From positions 1 to 64,000 of the forward strand of contig JAJRQI010000004.1 in the NCBI GenBank assembly GCA_024280335.1: 64,000 bases of DNA. Reading direction: 5' to 3'. Positions 27,756-36,900 of the stretch are shown here, piece by piece. The notes below the pieces were generated by a model. That model saw only the letters and a program-made list of their open reading frames with translations, was not told the DNA's origin and did no database searches. The translations under genes were made by a program, and so were the position numbers. This DNA comes from Deltaproteobacteria bacterium. Lineage in GTDB: Bacteria > Desulfobacterota > Desulfuromonadia > Desulfuromonadales > Geopsychrobacteraceae. How positions within the stretch are numbered: position 1 is the first letter of the stretch; every line of letters starts with the position of its first letter.

Positions 27756-28501
27756 GGAAGTCCTGGGAGGATTTTCGGGTTGCCTGCGCTTTTCTGACGG
27801 TATTCCCGGTGGCCGGCTCGCTGTCGATTGATGATCAACGGCTCGGTCGCAGTATGGGGCTGTTCCCCGCTGTCGGTCTGGCGCTCGGACTCCTGTTGGT
27901 GGTTTGTAATTGGCTGCTGGCGCCGTTGCTGCCGCGAGCGGTGCTCGACTGCCTGTTGCTGCTGCTGCTGATCCTGGCGACGGGCGCTCTGCATCTGGAT
28001 GGTATCGCCGATATGATCGATGGTCTGGCTGGCGGACGTGACCGCGAGAGCAGCTTGCGGATCATGAAAGACAGTCGTGTCGGGGCGATGGGCGTGGTCG
28101 GATTGGTGATGGTTTTGCTGCTCAAATACCTGAGCCTTTACCATCTGCCGTTGGCGCAGAAGGCTGGTGCATTGATTTTTATGCCTGCCGCCGGTCGCTG
28201 GTGCCAGGTTTTTCTCGCGAGCTGTTCCAGTTATGTCCGCAATGAAGGGGGGACAGGCTCGGTATTCGTTGATCAAGTCGGCCGAGCCGAATTGCTTCTC
28301 GGCTCGCTGACTCTGCTGCTGGCCGGGCTGGTGCTGTTTTCCTATCAGGGCCTGTTGCTGTTGGTGCTGGTGTTGGTGTTCGCCGCATTGCTGTTACATT
28401 ATTTTGAACGGCGAATCGGCGGAGTGACCGGTGATATTCTTGGTGCCGGCACTGAATTTGTTGAAGTTTTCAGCCTGTTGGCAATCTTAGCTCTTTATTG
28501 A
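27752..28501 (+). CDS. cobS: Adenosylcobinamide-GDP ribazoletransferase (cobalamin synthase)
   Basis: Polytopic membrane enzyme joining adenosylcobinamide-GDP and alpha-ribazole. The 249-residue protein has [18 protein letters not shown] and KDSRVGAMG, the metal-binding signatures of the family, and several hydrophobic helices. The start is a GTG overlapping the cobT stop. Confidence 0.95.
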   Translation: MRKSWEDFRVACAFLTVFPVAGSLSIDDQRLGRSMGLFPAVGLALGLLLVVCNWLLAPLLPRAVLDCLLLLLLILATGALHLDGIADMIDGLAGGRDRESSLRIMKDSRVGAMGVVGLVMVLLLKYLSLYHLPLAQKAGALIFMPAAGRWCQVFLASCSSYVRNEGGTGSVFVDQVGRAELLLGSLTLLLAGLVLFSYQGLLLLVLVLVFAALLLHYFERRIGGVTGDILGAGTEFVEVFSLLAILALY

Positions 28502-28508
28502 GGTCGAT

Positions 28509-29108
28509 ATGAAAGCAACCCGCATCCATCTCCTGCGTCACGGCCAGGTCGAAGGCTTTGAGCAGAAGCGTTATAACGGCCAGGCAGATATCGCTTTGAC
28601 CGCTCTCGGGCGCAAGCAATCGGCGGCTTTTGCCGGGCGCTTGCAGCATAAGCAGCTGGCCGCGATCTATTCCAGCGATCTGCTCCGCTGCCGCGTTGCT
28701 GCGGATCAGATCGCTATCTTGCAGCAGCCCTCGCCACAGTACAAAGAGCAGTTGCGCGAACTGCATATCGGTGACTGGGAGGGGAAGAGTTGGCAACAAT
28801 TGCAGCGCGACTCTCCCGAACTCTGGCAGGCGCGGCTCGATGACATTGTCAACGTTGCCCCGCCGAACGGCGAGACCCTGCAGCAGATGGCAGAACGGGT
28901 CCGCGTTGTGCTGCGGGAAATTATTGCTGCACACCCGGGCGGGGAGCTGGTCATCGTCGCGCATGGCGGTGTCAATCGGGTGATTCTGCTCGATGCCATC
29001 GGCGCGCCTCTGGACCGGCTGTTCCATATTGAACAGGATTTCGCTTGCCATAATATCATCGATTATTTTACCGATGGTATTGCGGTTGTTAAACAGCTCA
29101 ACGGCTGA
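28509..29108 (+). CDS. cobC: Alpha-ribazole phosphatase (CobC-like)
   Basis: Histidine phosphatase that removes the 5'-phosphate of alpha-ribazole phosphate or of cobalamin phosphate, 199 aa. LLRHGQVEG carries the catalytic histidine, and VIVAHGGVNRVIL the second one. Placement directly after cobS supports this role over other members of the superfamily. Its stop overlaps the cbiA start by one base. Confidence 0.9.
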   Translation: MKATRIHLLRHGQVEGFEQKRYNGQADIALTALGRKQSAAFAGRLQHKQLAAIYSSDLLRCRVAADQIAILQQPSPQYKEQLRELHIGDWEGKSWQQLQRDSPELWQARLDDIVNVAPPNGETLQQMAERVRVVLREIIAAHPGGELVIVAHGGVNRVILLDAIGAPLDRLFHIEQDFACHNIIDYFTDGIAVVKQLNG

Positions 29109-30526
29109 TGGCGGCCCTGACAGAACCCCCAGGACTGCTGATAGCGGCCCCTTCAAGTGGTAGCGGAAAGACAAGCCTGACCCTCGGATTGATGGCCTCG
29201 TTGAGGAGAAGAGGTATTGCCGTTGCCCCCTTCAAGGTCGGCCCGGATTATATTGATCCGGGCCATCATGCTGCTGTTTGCGGCCGTCCTTCACACAACC
29301 TGGACAGTTGGTTCTGCAACAAAAGCCAGCTTCGTACCATCTATCAGCGCGGCTGCGCGGGCGCAGAGTTCGTCATCGTCGAAGGGGTGATGGGTCTGTT
29401 CGACGGTGTCAGCGGTGAAAGCGAAGAGGGCAGCAGCGCTCAGATTGCCAAGTGGCTCGGCCTGCCGGTTCTACTGGTGGTCGACGCGCGGGCTCAGGCG
29501 CGCAGCTTTGCCGCTCTGGTAAAAGGGTTCTGTGAGTTTGATCCTCAGTTGAAAATTGCCGGGGTTATTGCCAACCGGGTCGGCAGTGAGCGCCATCAGC
29601 AACTTCTGCGGGAAGCCCTTGAGTCGACCCCCGGTTTGCCGCCATTGCTTGGCTGCTTGCCGCGCTGCGAAGATATTGTTCTACCCGAAAGGCATCTGGG
29701 ACTGGTCGCTGCTGATGATCTTCAAGGGGATCATACCGAAAAACTGGCTGATTGGGCTGAAGAGCACCTCGATATTGAAATGCTTCTGTCGCTCCCCCCG
29801 TTATCAAAGGGGGGCCGGGGGGGATTGGTTTTACACGAAGAAACCACCGGAATTCCCCTCGATCCCCCTTTGATAACGGGGGAAGATAAAAAGGTGCGGA
29901 TCGGGATCGCGCGTGACCGGGCTTTCTGCTTTTACTACCCGGAAAATCTGCGTCTGCTTGAAGCGGCCGGTGCCGAACTGATCGAGTTCTCACCGCTGAC
30001 AGATGAGCAATTGCCGAAGAATCTTGCCGGACTCTATCTGGGGGGTGGGTATCCGGAGTTGCATGCAGGGCAGTTAGCGAAGAATGCACTGCTTCGCGAG
30101 CAGATCAGACAGTCGGCAGAGAACGGTTTGCCGATTTATGCAGAATGCGGCGGCTTCATGTATCTCTGTCAGACCATCGACAAGTACCGCATGTGCGGGG
30201 TATTCCCGGCTCAGGCACAGATGCTGTCGCGCCGCAAAGCGCTCGGCTATCGGCAGCTCAAATTGACTGAAGATACGCCACTGGGGCCGATCGGCAGTCA
30301 GGTCAGAGGCCATGAGTTTCATTATTCTGAAGTCGAGATGCCGGAATCGATTGAGCGTTGTTACTCTTTAAGCCGGCGCGGTGGTGAAGCACTTGGGACT
30401 GAAGGCTATCGGTATAAAAACTGCCTTGGCTCTTACGTGCATCTGCATTTCGCCAGCAATCCACAGCTGGCGAAATACTTTGTTGGATTTTGTCGACACA
30501 ATAACATAGGTCCTCAGGATTTCTGA
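29108..30526 (+). CDS. cbiA: Cobyrinic acid a,c-diamide synthase CbiA
   Basis: Glutamine- and ATP-dependent amidation of the a and c side chains of cobyrinate. The 472-residue protein has the P-loop APSSGSGKTSLTLG (14-27), a domain linker and a C-terminal class I amidotransferase with GGGYPELHA and the cysteine in AECGGFMYL. The linker, residues about 230-260, is translated from a dispersed DNA palindrome (29795-29882) and reads LPPLSKGGRGG...DPPLITGED. The frame stays open through it, so the enzyme is probably active. Next is bzaF after a 32-bp gap. Confidence 0.95.
   Translation: MAALTEPPGLLIAAPSSGSGKTSLTLGLMASLRRRGIAVAPFKVGPDYIDPGHHAAVCGRPSHNLDSWFCNKSQLRTIYQRGCAGAEFVIVEGVMGLFDGVSGESEEGSSAQIAKWLGLPVLLVVDARAQARSFAALVKGFCEFDPQLKIAGVIANRVGSERHQQLLREALESTPGLPPLLGCLPRCEDIVLPERHLGLVAADDLQGDHTEKLADWAEEHLDIEMLLSLPPLSKGGRGGLVLHEETTGIPLDPPLITGEDKKVRIGIARDRAFCFYYPENLRLLEAAGAELIEFSPLTDEQLPKNLAGLYLGGGYPELHAGQLAKNALLREQIRQSAENGLPIYAECGGFMYLCQTIDKYRMCGVFPAQAQMLSRRKALGYRQLKLTEDTPLGPIGSQVRGHEFHYSEVEMPESIERCYSLSRRGGEALGTEGYRYKNCLGSYVHLHFASNPQLAKYFVGFCRHNNIGPQDF
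29795..29882. repeat. Dispersed inverted repeat inside the cbiA coding region
   Basis: CCCCCGTTATCAAAGGGGG (29795-29813) and its exact complement CCCCCTTTGATAACGGGGG (29864-29882) form 19-bp perfect arms around about 50 bp. Extra G-rich and C-rich flanks (GGGGGGGATT, AATTCCCCTC) extend the pairing. The element type matches the hairpins before ppk1 at 5838-5924. It is translated in frame as part of CbiA. Confidence 0.9.
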
Positions 30527-30558
30527 GGTTCGATGATGATCAAGCCAGGAGGAAGTCA

Positions 30559-31866
30559 GTGAAAACCCAGATTGAATTTGCCCGTGACGGCGTTGTCACC
30601 CCGCAAATGGAGACGGTTGCCGAGCGGGAAAAAGTCAGCCAAGAATACATCCGGGAGCAGGTCGCTCTCGGCACCATCGTGATTCCCTGGAATCATAATC
30701 GCAAGCCGAAAGCGGTCGGTATCGGCAAGGGGCTTACGACCAAGGTGAATGCATCGATCGGCACCAGCAGCGATATTGTTGATTATGCTGCCGAAATCCG
30801 CAAGGCCAAGGCGGCGGAAATTGCCGGTGCCGACACCCTGATGGAACTTTCGGTCGGCGGTGACCTTGACCGGGTGCGTCGCGAGGTGCTCGCTGCCGTC
30901 GACCTGCCGGTCGGCAACGTGCCGCTCTATCAGGCCTTCTGCGAGGCGGCCCGCAAATATGGTAACCCGAACAAGCTTGACGAAGAGCTGCTCTTCGATA
31001 TTATCGAACAGCAGTGCGCTGACGGCATGGCCTTTATGGCGGTGCACTGCGGGATCAACCTGTACACCATCGAGCGACTGCGTAATCAGGGCTATCGTTA
31101 TGGCGGGCTGGTCAGCAAGGGTGGCGTGTCGATGGTCGCCTGGATGATGGCCAACGGCAAAGAGAACCCCCTCTACGAGAAGTTCGATCGGGTGATCGAT
31201 ATTTTGAAAAAGTACGATACGGTCCTCTCGCTCGGCAACGGTTTGCGCGCCGGGTCAATTCACGATTCCCACGACCGGGCGATGGTGCAGGAGCTGCTGA
31301 TCAACTGCGAACTGTCTGAACTAGGACGTGAGATGGGCTGTCAGATGCTGGTTGAAGGTCCGGGGCATATGCCGCTGGATGAGATCGAGACCAACGTCAA
31401 GCTGCAAAAACGGATGAGCGGTGATGCACCATATTACATGCTTGGCCCCATCTCGTCCGATATCGCTCCAGGTTACGATCATATCACTGCCGCTATCGGT
31501 TCTGCCCAGTCGAGCCGTTTCGGTGCCGACCTGATCTGCTACATCACCCCGGCGGAACACTTGGCATTGCCGAACGAGCAGGATGTCATCGATGGTGTCA
31601 AGGCGGCCAAAGTTGCTGCTTATGTTGGCGATATGAACAAGTATCCAGAGAAAGGACGTGAACGCGACAAGCAGATGAGTAAAGCGCGGCGTGATTTGAA
31701 CTGGCAGAAGCAGTTTGATCTGGCCCTGTTTCCCAAGGATGCAGAAGCGATCCGCGCCAGTCGGGTGCCGGAAGATGAAGATACCTGTACCATGTGCGGC
31801 GATTTTTGTGCGTCACGGGGTGCGGCAGAGTTGTTCCAGAATGATCTTCGCGGAGATAAAATCTGA
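30559..31866 (+). CDS. bzaF: Probable 5-hydroxybenzimidazole synthase BzaF (ThiC paralogue)
   Basis: Radical SAM enzyme of the ThiC family, 435 aa, the short anaerobic form. ThiC turns aminoimidazole ribotide into the thiamin pyrimidine; its paralogue BzaF turns the same substrate into 5-hydroxybenzimidazole for the cobalamin lower ligand. The C-terminal iron-sulfur cysteines are C410, C413 and C417 (CTMCGDFC), a C-x2-C-x3-C spacing. GGDLDRVRREVL and EGPGHMPLDEI are also seen. I favour BzaF since it lies inside the riboswitch-led cobalamin operon, between cbiA and cbiC, with cobT in the same operon. The alternative is a true ThiC. GTG start at 30559 with AGGAGG upstream. Confidence 0.75.
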   Translation: MKTQIEFARDGVVTPQMETVAEREKVSQEYIREQVALGTIVIPWNHNRKPKAVGIGKGLTTKVNASIGTSSDIVDYAAEIRKAKAAEIAGADTLMELSVGGDLDRVRREVLAAVDLPVGNVPLYQAFCEAARKYGNPNKLDEELLFDIIEQQCADGMAFMAVHCGINLYTIERLRNQGYRYGGLVSKGGVSMVAWMMANGKENPLYEKFDRVIDILKKYDTVLSLGNGLRAGSIHDSHDRAMVQELLINCELSELGREMGCQMLVEGPGHMPLDEIETNVKLQKRMSGDAPYYMLGPISSDIAPGYDHITAAIGSAQSSRFGADLICYITPAEHLALPNEQDVIDGVKAAKVAAYVGDMNKYPEKGRERDKQMSKARRDLNWQKQFDLALFPKDAEAIRASRVPEDEDTCTMCGDFCASRGAAELFQNDLRGDKI

Positions 31867-31872
31867 ATCCGG

Positions 31873-31936
31873 GTAGGGGCGAACCTTGTGTTCGCCCTGC
31901 TCTCAAAAAAAGGGCGAACACAAGGTTCGCCCCTAC
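31873..31936. repeat. Perfect 26-bp inverted repeat between bzaF and cbiC
   Basis: Bases 31873-31898 (GTAGGGGCGAACCTTGTGTT and on) and 31911-31936 are exact inverted complements with a 12-nt loop holding an A-run. The element fills the gap between two co-directional operon genes. The RNA stem would be very stable and could slow or stabilise the transcript. It shares its GTAGGGGCGA end with the repeat at 26612-26647. Confidence 0.9.
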
Positions 31937-31952
31937 GATAAAAGGTTGTCGA

Positions 31953-32582
31953 ATGTCCGAAGGACCAATAATTCTGAAACCGGAAGCGATCGAAGCGGAA
32001 AGTTTCCGCATCATCGACAGTGAAATCGGTCCGCACCAGTACGATGCGCAACAGTGGGCAGTGGTGCGGCGGATGATTCATACCACGGCAGATTTTGAAC
32101 TGGTACAAACGACAGAGTTTGCCCCTGCTGTTATCGAGCGAGCCCTGGTCGCCTTGCGCGGCGGGGCGAAGATTCTCTGCGATACCAACATGGTGCTCTC
32201 TGGCGTTAATAAACAGAGGTTAGCCAACTTGCGTGGCAGCATCGCTTGTCATGTTGCTGATCCGCAGGTCGCAATCGATGCTAAAATTGCAGGCCTGACC
32301 CGATCAACCTATGCTCTTCGCAAGGGTGTAGCAGATGGCTGTCGCGTTTTTCTAATCGGAAATGCTCCAACCGCCCTGTTCGAATTGCTCCGACTGGTCG
32401 AGACCGGAGCGGTGCAACCTGAGCTGATCATCGGCGTGCCGGTCGGCTTTGTCGGTGCCGCAGAATCGAAGGATGCGCTGCTGGCGACTGACCTGCCCTA
32501 CATCGCCATCAAGGGGCGCAAGGGGGGGTCGGCGATCGCTGCTGCGATCCTCAATGCATTGCTGATTCAGGCCGAAGGCTGA
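31953..32582 (+). CDS. cbiC: Cobalt-precorrin-8 methylmutase
   Basis: Moves the C11 methyl group to C12 to form cobyrinate, 209 aa. VRRMIHTTADFEL holds the catalytic histidine. GAKILCDTNMVLSG and FLIGNAPTALFEL are conserved. I use the anaerobic name since cbiD and cbiG are in the same operon. Its stop overlaps the cbiD ATG by one base. Confidence 0.95.
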   Translation: MSEGPIILKPEAIEAESFRIIDSEIGPHQYDAQQWAVVRRMIHTTADFELVQTTEFAPAVIERALVALRGGAKILCDTNMVLSGVNKQRLANLRGSIACHVADPQVAIDAKIAGLTRSTYALRKGVADGCRVFLIGNAPTALFELLRLVETGAVQPELIIGVPVGFVGAAESKDALLATDLPYIAIKGRKGGSAIAAAILNALLIQAEG

Positions 32583-33637
32583 TGGCAAAACGGCAACTGC
32601 GCAGTGGCTTTACCACCGGTGCCTGTGCGGCAGCGGCAGCCAAAGGAGCGGCACTGCTGCTGCGTGATGCGACTCCGCTGGCGTCGGCAGAGATCGATCT
32701 GCCGGCCGGTTTTGCTGCCAGCTTTGAATTGTACGGACAAATGTCAACCACCGAACGAGCCAGTTGTTTTGTCATCAAGGATGCTGGTGATGATCCCGAT
32801 GTGACAAATGGTATTGAGCTGCACGCCGAAGTAATAAAGACTGATGGTGCCGGGCTTGAAATCCTTGCTGGGGCAGGCATCGGTCAGGTGACCAAGCCGG
32901 GGCTGGCGGTTGCGGTCGGTTTGCCGGCAATCAACCCGGTGCCGCGACAGATGATTGTGCAGGCGGTTGCCGAGGTGTTTCCTGTCACTGAAGGATTGCA
33001 GTTAACCCTGTCGATTCCCGATGGGGAGCGTCGAGCGGAAAAGACCCTCAACGCCCGCCTCGGGATTATCGGCGGATTGTCGCTGCTCGGCACCACCGGG
33101 GTGGTCAAGCCGATCTCCCATAAGGCCTGGACCGATACCCTTGAGGTGGCACTCGACGTGGCGCTGGCCGCGGGCAGGGGGCCGGTGGTTTTATCGACCG
33201 GCCGTACTAGCGAAGCAGCCGCCCAGCATAATTTCGATCTGCCCGAAGAGTGCTTCGTGATGATGGGCGATCACCTCGGCTATACCTTGCAGGCCTGTCA
33301 CCGTAAAGGTCTGCCGGCAGTGGCCCTGTCGGCGCAATTTGCCAAGCTGTTAAAGATCGCCTGCGGCCATCCGCAGACCCACGTTCGTCATTCTCAGCTC
33401 GATCTGGGGCAGCTGCTCATCTGGGCTGAGGAGAACGATCTTGACGCTGTCGATCGGCAAAAGCTAGAGTTAGCGAATACGGCTCGTCAGGTGTTTGAAA
33501 GCTTCGGTGTCGAATCACCGCTGATTGAGCGGGTTGCTAAAGAAGCATTGCTTATTTGTCAGCAGCAGATTCCTGGTACAGAATTATCTATCCTGCTGGT
33601 TGATTATCAGGGGCGGCTCGCCAAGCTATATCGCTGA
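32582..33637 (+). CDS. cbiD: Cobalt-precorrin-5B C1-methyltransferase
   Basis: Methylates C1 of the contracted corrin ring in the anaerobic route, 351 aa. LRSGFTTGACAAAAAKGAAL near the N-terminus and VLSTGRTSE are family marks. CbiD is specific to the oxygen-independent route. A 78-bp gap with a short hairpin (CCCTGC/GCAGGG at about 33652-33665) precedes cbiET. Confidence 0.95.
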   Translation: MAKRQLRSGFTTGACAAAAAKGAALLLRDATPLASAEIDLPAGFAASFELYGQMSTTERASCFVIKDAGDDPDVTNGIELHAEVIKTDGAGLEILAGAGIGQVTKPGLAVAVGLPAINPVPRQMIVQAVAEVFPVTEGLQLTLSIPDGERRAEKTLNARLGIIGGLSLLGTTGVVKPISHKAWTDTLEVALDVALAAGRGPVVLSTGRTSEAAAQHNFDLPEECFVMMGDHLGYTLQACHRKGLPAVALSAQFAKLLKIACGHPQTHVRHSQLDLGQLLIWAEENDLDAVDRQKLELANTARQVFESFGVESPLIERVAKEALLICQQQIPGTELSILLVDYQGRLAKLYR

Positions 33638-33715
33638 ATGATTTTTCTCCTCCCTGCTTGCAGGGGCGGCGGAAGTTCCTTGCTAGAAGTCGGTCCCCCC
33701 AAGGGAGGCAAAAAG

Positions 33716-34927
33716 ATGAAATCGATTCATGTTATCGGCGCCGGAATCGCCGGGCAGGAAGGCTTCACGCCACAGGCGTTGGATCTGATCGGTCAGGCGG
33801 AACTGCTGCTCGGTGCTGAGCGCCTGTTGCAGCTCTTTCCTGAATTCACCGGTGAAAAATTGACCCTCGGCAATAATCTGGCGGAGGTTGTTTCACGGGT
33901 GCAAAAAGCCGATTGTCGCGTTGTGGTGCTTGCTTCAGGCGACCCGCTGTTTTTCGGTATCGGCCGCTACCTGCTGCGCAATCTGCCTGATGAGTTGATT
34001 GAGTTTCTGCCGAATGTCACTTCGGTTCAGTATGCTTTCGCCAAGATTCGCGAGCCTTGGGACGACGCAGTGTTCATTTCTGCCCACGGTCGTGAACTCA
34101 AGGATGCTGTCGACCGGATTGTTGCCAACGACAAGGCAGCAGTGCTCACGGATGAGATCAATACGCCTGGCGCTATCGCCCGTGAACTGCTCAGCCGCCG
34201 CCGGGGTGGCTACAAGGCCTATCTCTGTGAAAACCTAGGTACCGACGTGGAACGGATTCGAGTGACCGATATCAAGGGGCTGCTTGAATTTGAGGTAGCG
34301 CCGCTCAATGTGTTGCTGCTGATCAAGGAGTACGAGGATGACGCCCACCAGTATGTGCCGACCCTCGGCATCCCCGACGACGAATTTGTTACCGTCAAAA
34401 AGCTGATCACCAAGGAGGAGATCCGCGTGGTCACTTTGGCCAAACTCAAATTGCGCCACGACATGTGTCTCTGGGATATCGGTGCCGGTTCAGGCTCGAT
34501 ATGTATCGAAGCGGATCACCTGTTACCGAATGGTCGTATCTTTGCCATCGAGCGGAACGAAGAGTGTCGCCAGTTCATCAAGGAGAATCTGCGCAAGTTC
34601 AACACCCGCAATGTTTCACTGATCGAAGGGCTGGCTCCCGATTGTCTCGAAGGGTTGCCCGATCCCGACCGGGTGTTTATCGGCGGCAGCGGCGGCAAAC
34701 TTTGGGAAATCCTTGATACGGTCGATCAGCGACTGGCGACCGGCGGGCGGATTGTTCTCAATGCGATCACACTGGATACCCTGACTGCTGCCAACGAATA
34801 TTTCGGCAATGCCGGCTATGCGGTTGAGGTGGTCACGGTTAATATCTCCCGCACCCGGCCACTTTCCGACTACAAGATGTTCGAGGCTTACAATCCGGTC
34901 TATATCCTCACGGCCGTGAAGGAATAG
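33716..34927 (+). CDS. cbiET: Cobalt-precorrin-7 methyltransferase / decarboxylase fusion CbiE-CbiT
   Basis: Bifunctional enzyme that methylates C5 and C15 and decarboxylates the C12 acetate. The 403-residue chain has a CbiE tetrapyrrole-methylase domain (about 1-210, IHVIGAGIAGQEG and VVLASGDPLFFGIGRYL). A CbiT Rossmann methyltransferase follows (about 215-403, LWDIGAGSGSICIEA). This fusion is known, as in CobL of the aerobic path. ATG 33716 has AAGGGAGG upstream. Confidence 0.94.
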   Translation: MKSIHVIGAGIAGQEGFTPQALDLIGQAELLLGAERLLQLFPEFTGEKLTLGNNLAEVVSRVQKADCRVVVLASGDPLFFGIGRYLLRNLPDELIEFLPNVTSVQYAFAKIREPWDDAVFISAHGRELKDAVDRIVANDKAAVLTDEINTPGAIARELLSRRRGGYKAYLCENLGTDVERIRVTDIKGLLEFEVAPLNVLLLIKEYEDDAHQYVPTLGIPDDEFVTVKKLITKEEIRVVTLAKLKLRHDMCLWDIGAGSGSICIEADHLLPNGRIFAIERNEECRQFIKENLRKFNTRNVSLIEGLAPDCLEGLPDPDRVFIGGSGGKLWEILDTVDQRLATGGRIVLNAITLDTLTAANEYFGNAGYAVEVVTVNISRTRPLSDYKMFEAYNPVYILTAVKE

Positions 34928-34930
34928 GCG

Positions 34931-35725
34931 GTGGCAACGATGAGACCCAAGGCGGGACAGGTGCTGTTTGTCGGTGCCGGTCCCGGCGACCCGGAGTTGA
35001 TCACCGTTAAGGGCTTAAAGGCGCTGCAGCAGGCCGAGGTTGTGGTCTATGCCGGCTCACTGGTCAACCCTGCGCTGCTGGAAGAGTGCCCGGCCGGTTG
35101 CCAGATTCATGACAGCGCACCGCTCAATCTGGATCAGGTGCTGGAGCTGCTGATTGCCGGTGGTCGGGCGAATAAAAAGGTGGTGCGGCTGCATACCGGC
35201 GACCCGACTCTTTATGGGGCGATCCAGGAACAGATGGAAGCACTCGACGCGGTCGGAATCGACTATGCGGTGATCCCCGGAGTGACCGCCACTTTTGCTG
35301 CTGCCGCCAGCCTGAAGCAGGAGCTGACCCTTCCAGGGGTATCTCAAACCTTAACCCTGACCCGCCTCGCTGGCCGAACGCCAGTGCCTGACAGGGAACA
35401 GCTACAACGTATTGCTGCTAACGCCGGCACTGTTGCACTCTATCTATCGGTCGGGATGATGGACAATCTGGTTGCGGAACTGTTGGCCGGTGGAGCCTTC
35501 ACTGAACAGACGCCAGCCGCGGTAGTCAGTCGTGCCAGCTGGCCGGACGAGAAGATTGTTGAGGGAACGTTGGCAGAGATCAGCGCAAAGGTTGCAGCGG
35601 CCGGGATCACCCGGCAGGCATTGATATTGGTCGGTGAAGTGCTCAGTGCTCGCCGTAAGGGGGTGCCGGAGAAGTCAAAGTTGTACGATCCGCAATTTGC
35701 CCACGGTTATCGGAAGACAACCTGA
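34931..35725 (+). CDS. cbiF: Cobalt-precorrin-4 C11-methyltransferase
   Basis: SAM-dependent methyltransferase, 264 aa, of the tetrapyrrole methylase family. LFVGAGPGDPELITVKGLKAL is the N-terminal signature, and LHTGDPTLYGAIQEQ and PGVTATFAAAASL follow. The start is GTG 34931, with AAGGA seven bases upstream, three bases after the cbiET stop. Confidence 0.95.
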   Translation: MATMRPKAGQVLFVGAGPGDPELITVKGLKALQQAEVVVYAGSLVNPALLEECPAGCQIHDSAPLNLDQVLELLIAGGRANKKVVRLHTGDPTLYGAIQEQMEALDAVGIDYAVIPGVTATFAAAASLKQELTLPGVSQTLTLTRLAGRTPVPDREQLQRIAANAGTVALYLSVGMMDNLVAELLAGGAFTEQTPAAVVSRASWPDEKIVEGTLAEISAKVAAAGITRQALILVGEVLSARRKGVPEKSKLYDPQFAHGYRKTT

Positions 35726-35752
35726 CGGCAGCGTTGCAAGTAGAGGCAGATT

Positions 35753-36805
35753 ATGAAGCTCGCTATCGTTGCCATCACTTCGGGAGGGGTTCAACTGGCG
35801 CGTCGTCTTGGCAGTCAACTGCCGGAGGCGCGGGTTTATCTCCCGGAGAAGTTCCGGGGCCGTGATGACTGCGATTACTTTGACAAGCCGCTGGCGATTT
35901 TCTTTCCGCAACTGTTTGCAGAGGTTGAGCAGCTGATCTGTATTATGGCGACCGGGATTGTCGTGCGGATCCTGGGATCTGAACTGCAGGGCAAAGATAA
36001 AGATCCGGCGATCGTGGTGATGGATGAGGCGGGGCAGTTTGCCATCAGTCTGCTCTCCGGGCATCTCGGCGGCGCTAACGATCTGGCCAGACGCTTGGCC
36101 CAAGTAGCCGGCGCGACAGCTGTCATTACCACGGCGACCGATGTCAACAACCTTCCGGCTTGGGATCAGGCGGCTCGAGATGCCGGTTTGCAGGTCGAGC
36201 CGGTGGCTCATTTGAAGACCCTCAACCGGCTGCTGCTCGATGGTAGCAAGATCGCACTGGTTGATCGACGCAGGCGTATCGCCGGAACTTTTTCCGCAGT
36301 GCCGGGTGTCACACTTTACGACAATTTTTCTGCCGCCATCCGTTCAAACGCCGACGGCCTGGTGTTTGTCACCCACCGTTTTTTACCCCACCTGCAGGAT
36401 CAGCCGGAGATGCTTGCCCTGCGACCGCTCGATCTGGTCGTCGGGATCGGTTGTAATCGCGGCACCAGTGCCGAGGAGATCGAACAGGCGGTCCGTAGCA
36501 AGTTGAAGCAATCATTTCTTGCCTTTGCCAGTATCGGTTGCGTGGCCAGCATTGACGCCAAACAGGATGAAGTCGGTTTGCTGGAATTCGCCAAGCGGAA
36601 CAAATTACCGCTGCAATTCCATTCGGCAGAGCAGTTAAATAAAGTTGAAATGCAAAGCCCGATATCATTCCATGCGCAAAAGGCAGTAGGCGCCAAAGGG
36701 GTTTGTGAGCCGGCAGCACTGCTCTCCGCCGGTTTGGGCGACCTGCTGATCCGCAAGCAAAAAATCGGTAATTTGACTTTGGCGGTGGCAGAAATACAGG
36801 CCTGA
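35753..36805 (+). CDS. cbiG: Cobalt-precorrin-5A hydrolase
   Basis: Opens the delta-lactone and releases acetaldehyde in ring contraction, a step found only in the anaerobic path. The 350-residue protein has an N-terminal CbiG domain (LICIMATGIVVRIL, LLSGHLGGANDLA), a mid region and a C-terminal domain with VGIGCNRGTSAEEIE. The order cbiF-cbiG-cbiH follows the chemistry. Confidence 0.94.
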   Translation: MKLAIVAITSGGVQLARRLGSQLPEARVYLPEKFRGRDDCDYFDKPLAIFFPQLFAEVEQLICIMATGIVVRILGSELQGKDKDPAIVVMDEAGQFAISLLSGHLGGANDLARRLAQVAGATAVITTATDVNNLPAWDQAARDAGLQVEPVAHLKTLNRLLLDGSKIALVDRRRRIAGTFSAVPGVTLYDNFSAAIRSNADGLVFVTHRFLPHLQDQPEMLALRPLDLVVGIGCNRGTSAEEIEQAVRSKLKQSFLAFASIGCVASIDAKQDEVGLLEFAKRNKLPLQFHSAEQLNKVEMQSPISFHAQKAVGAKGVCEPAALLSAGLGDLLIRKQKIGNLTLAVAEIQA

Positions 36806-36900
36806 AGGATGCTGGGGACACATGCGGCATCATCTTACAACGATTAAATAACAACGGGCGAGCCAGTGGTTTTTCCCGGCCTACAGGTAAAGAGAGAGTT

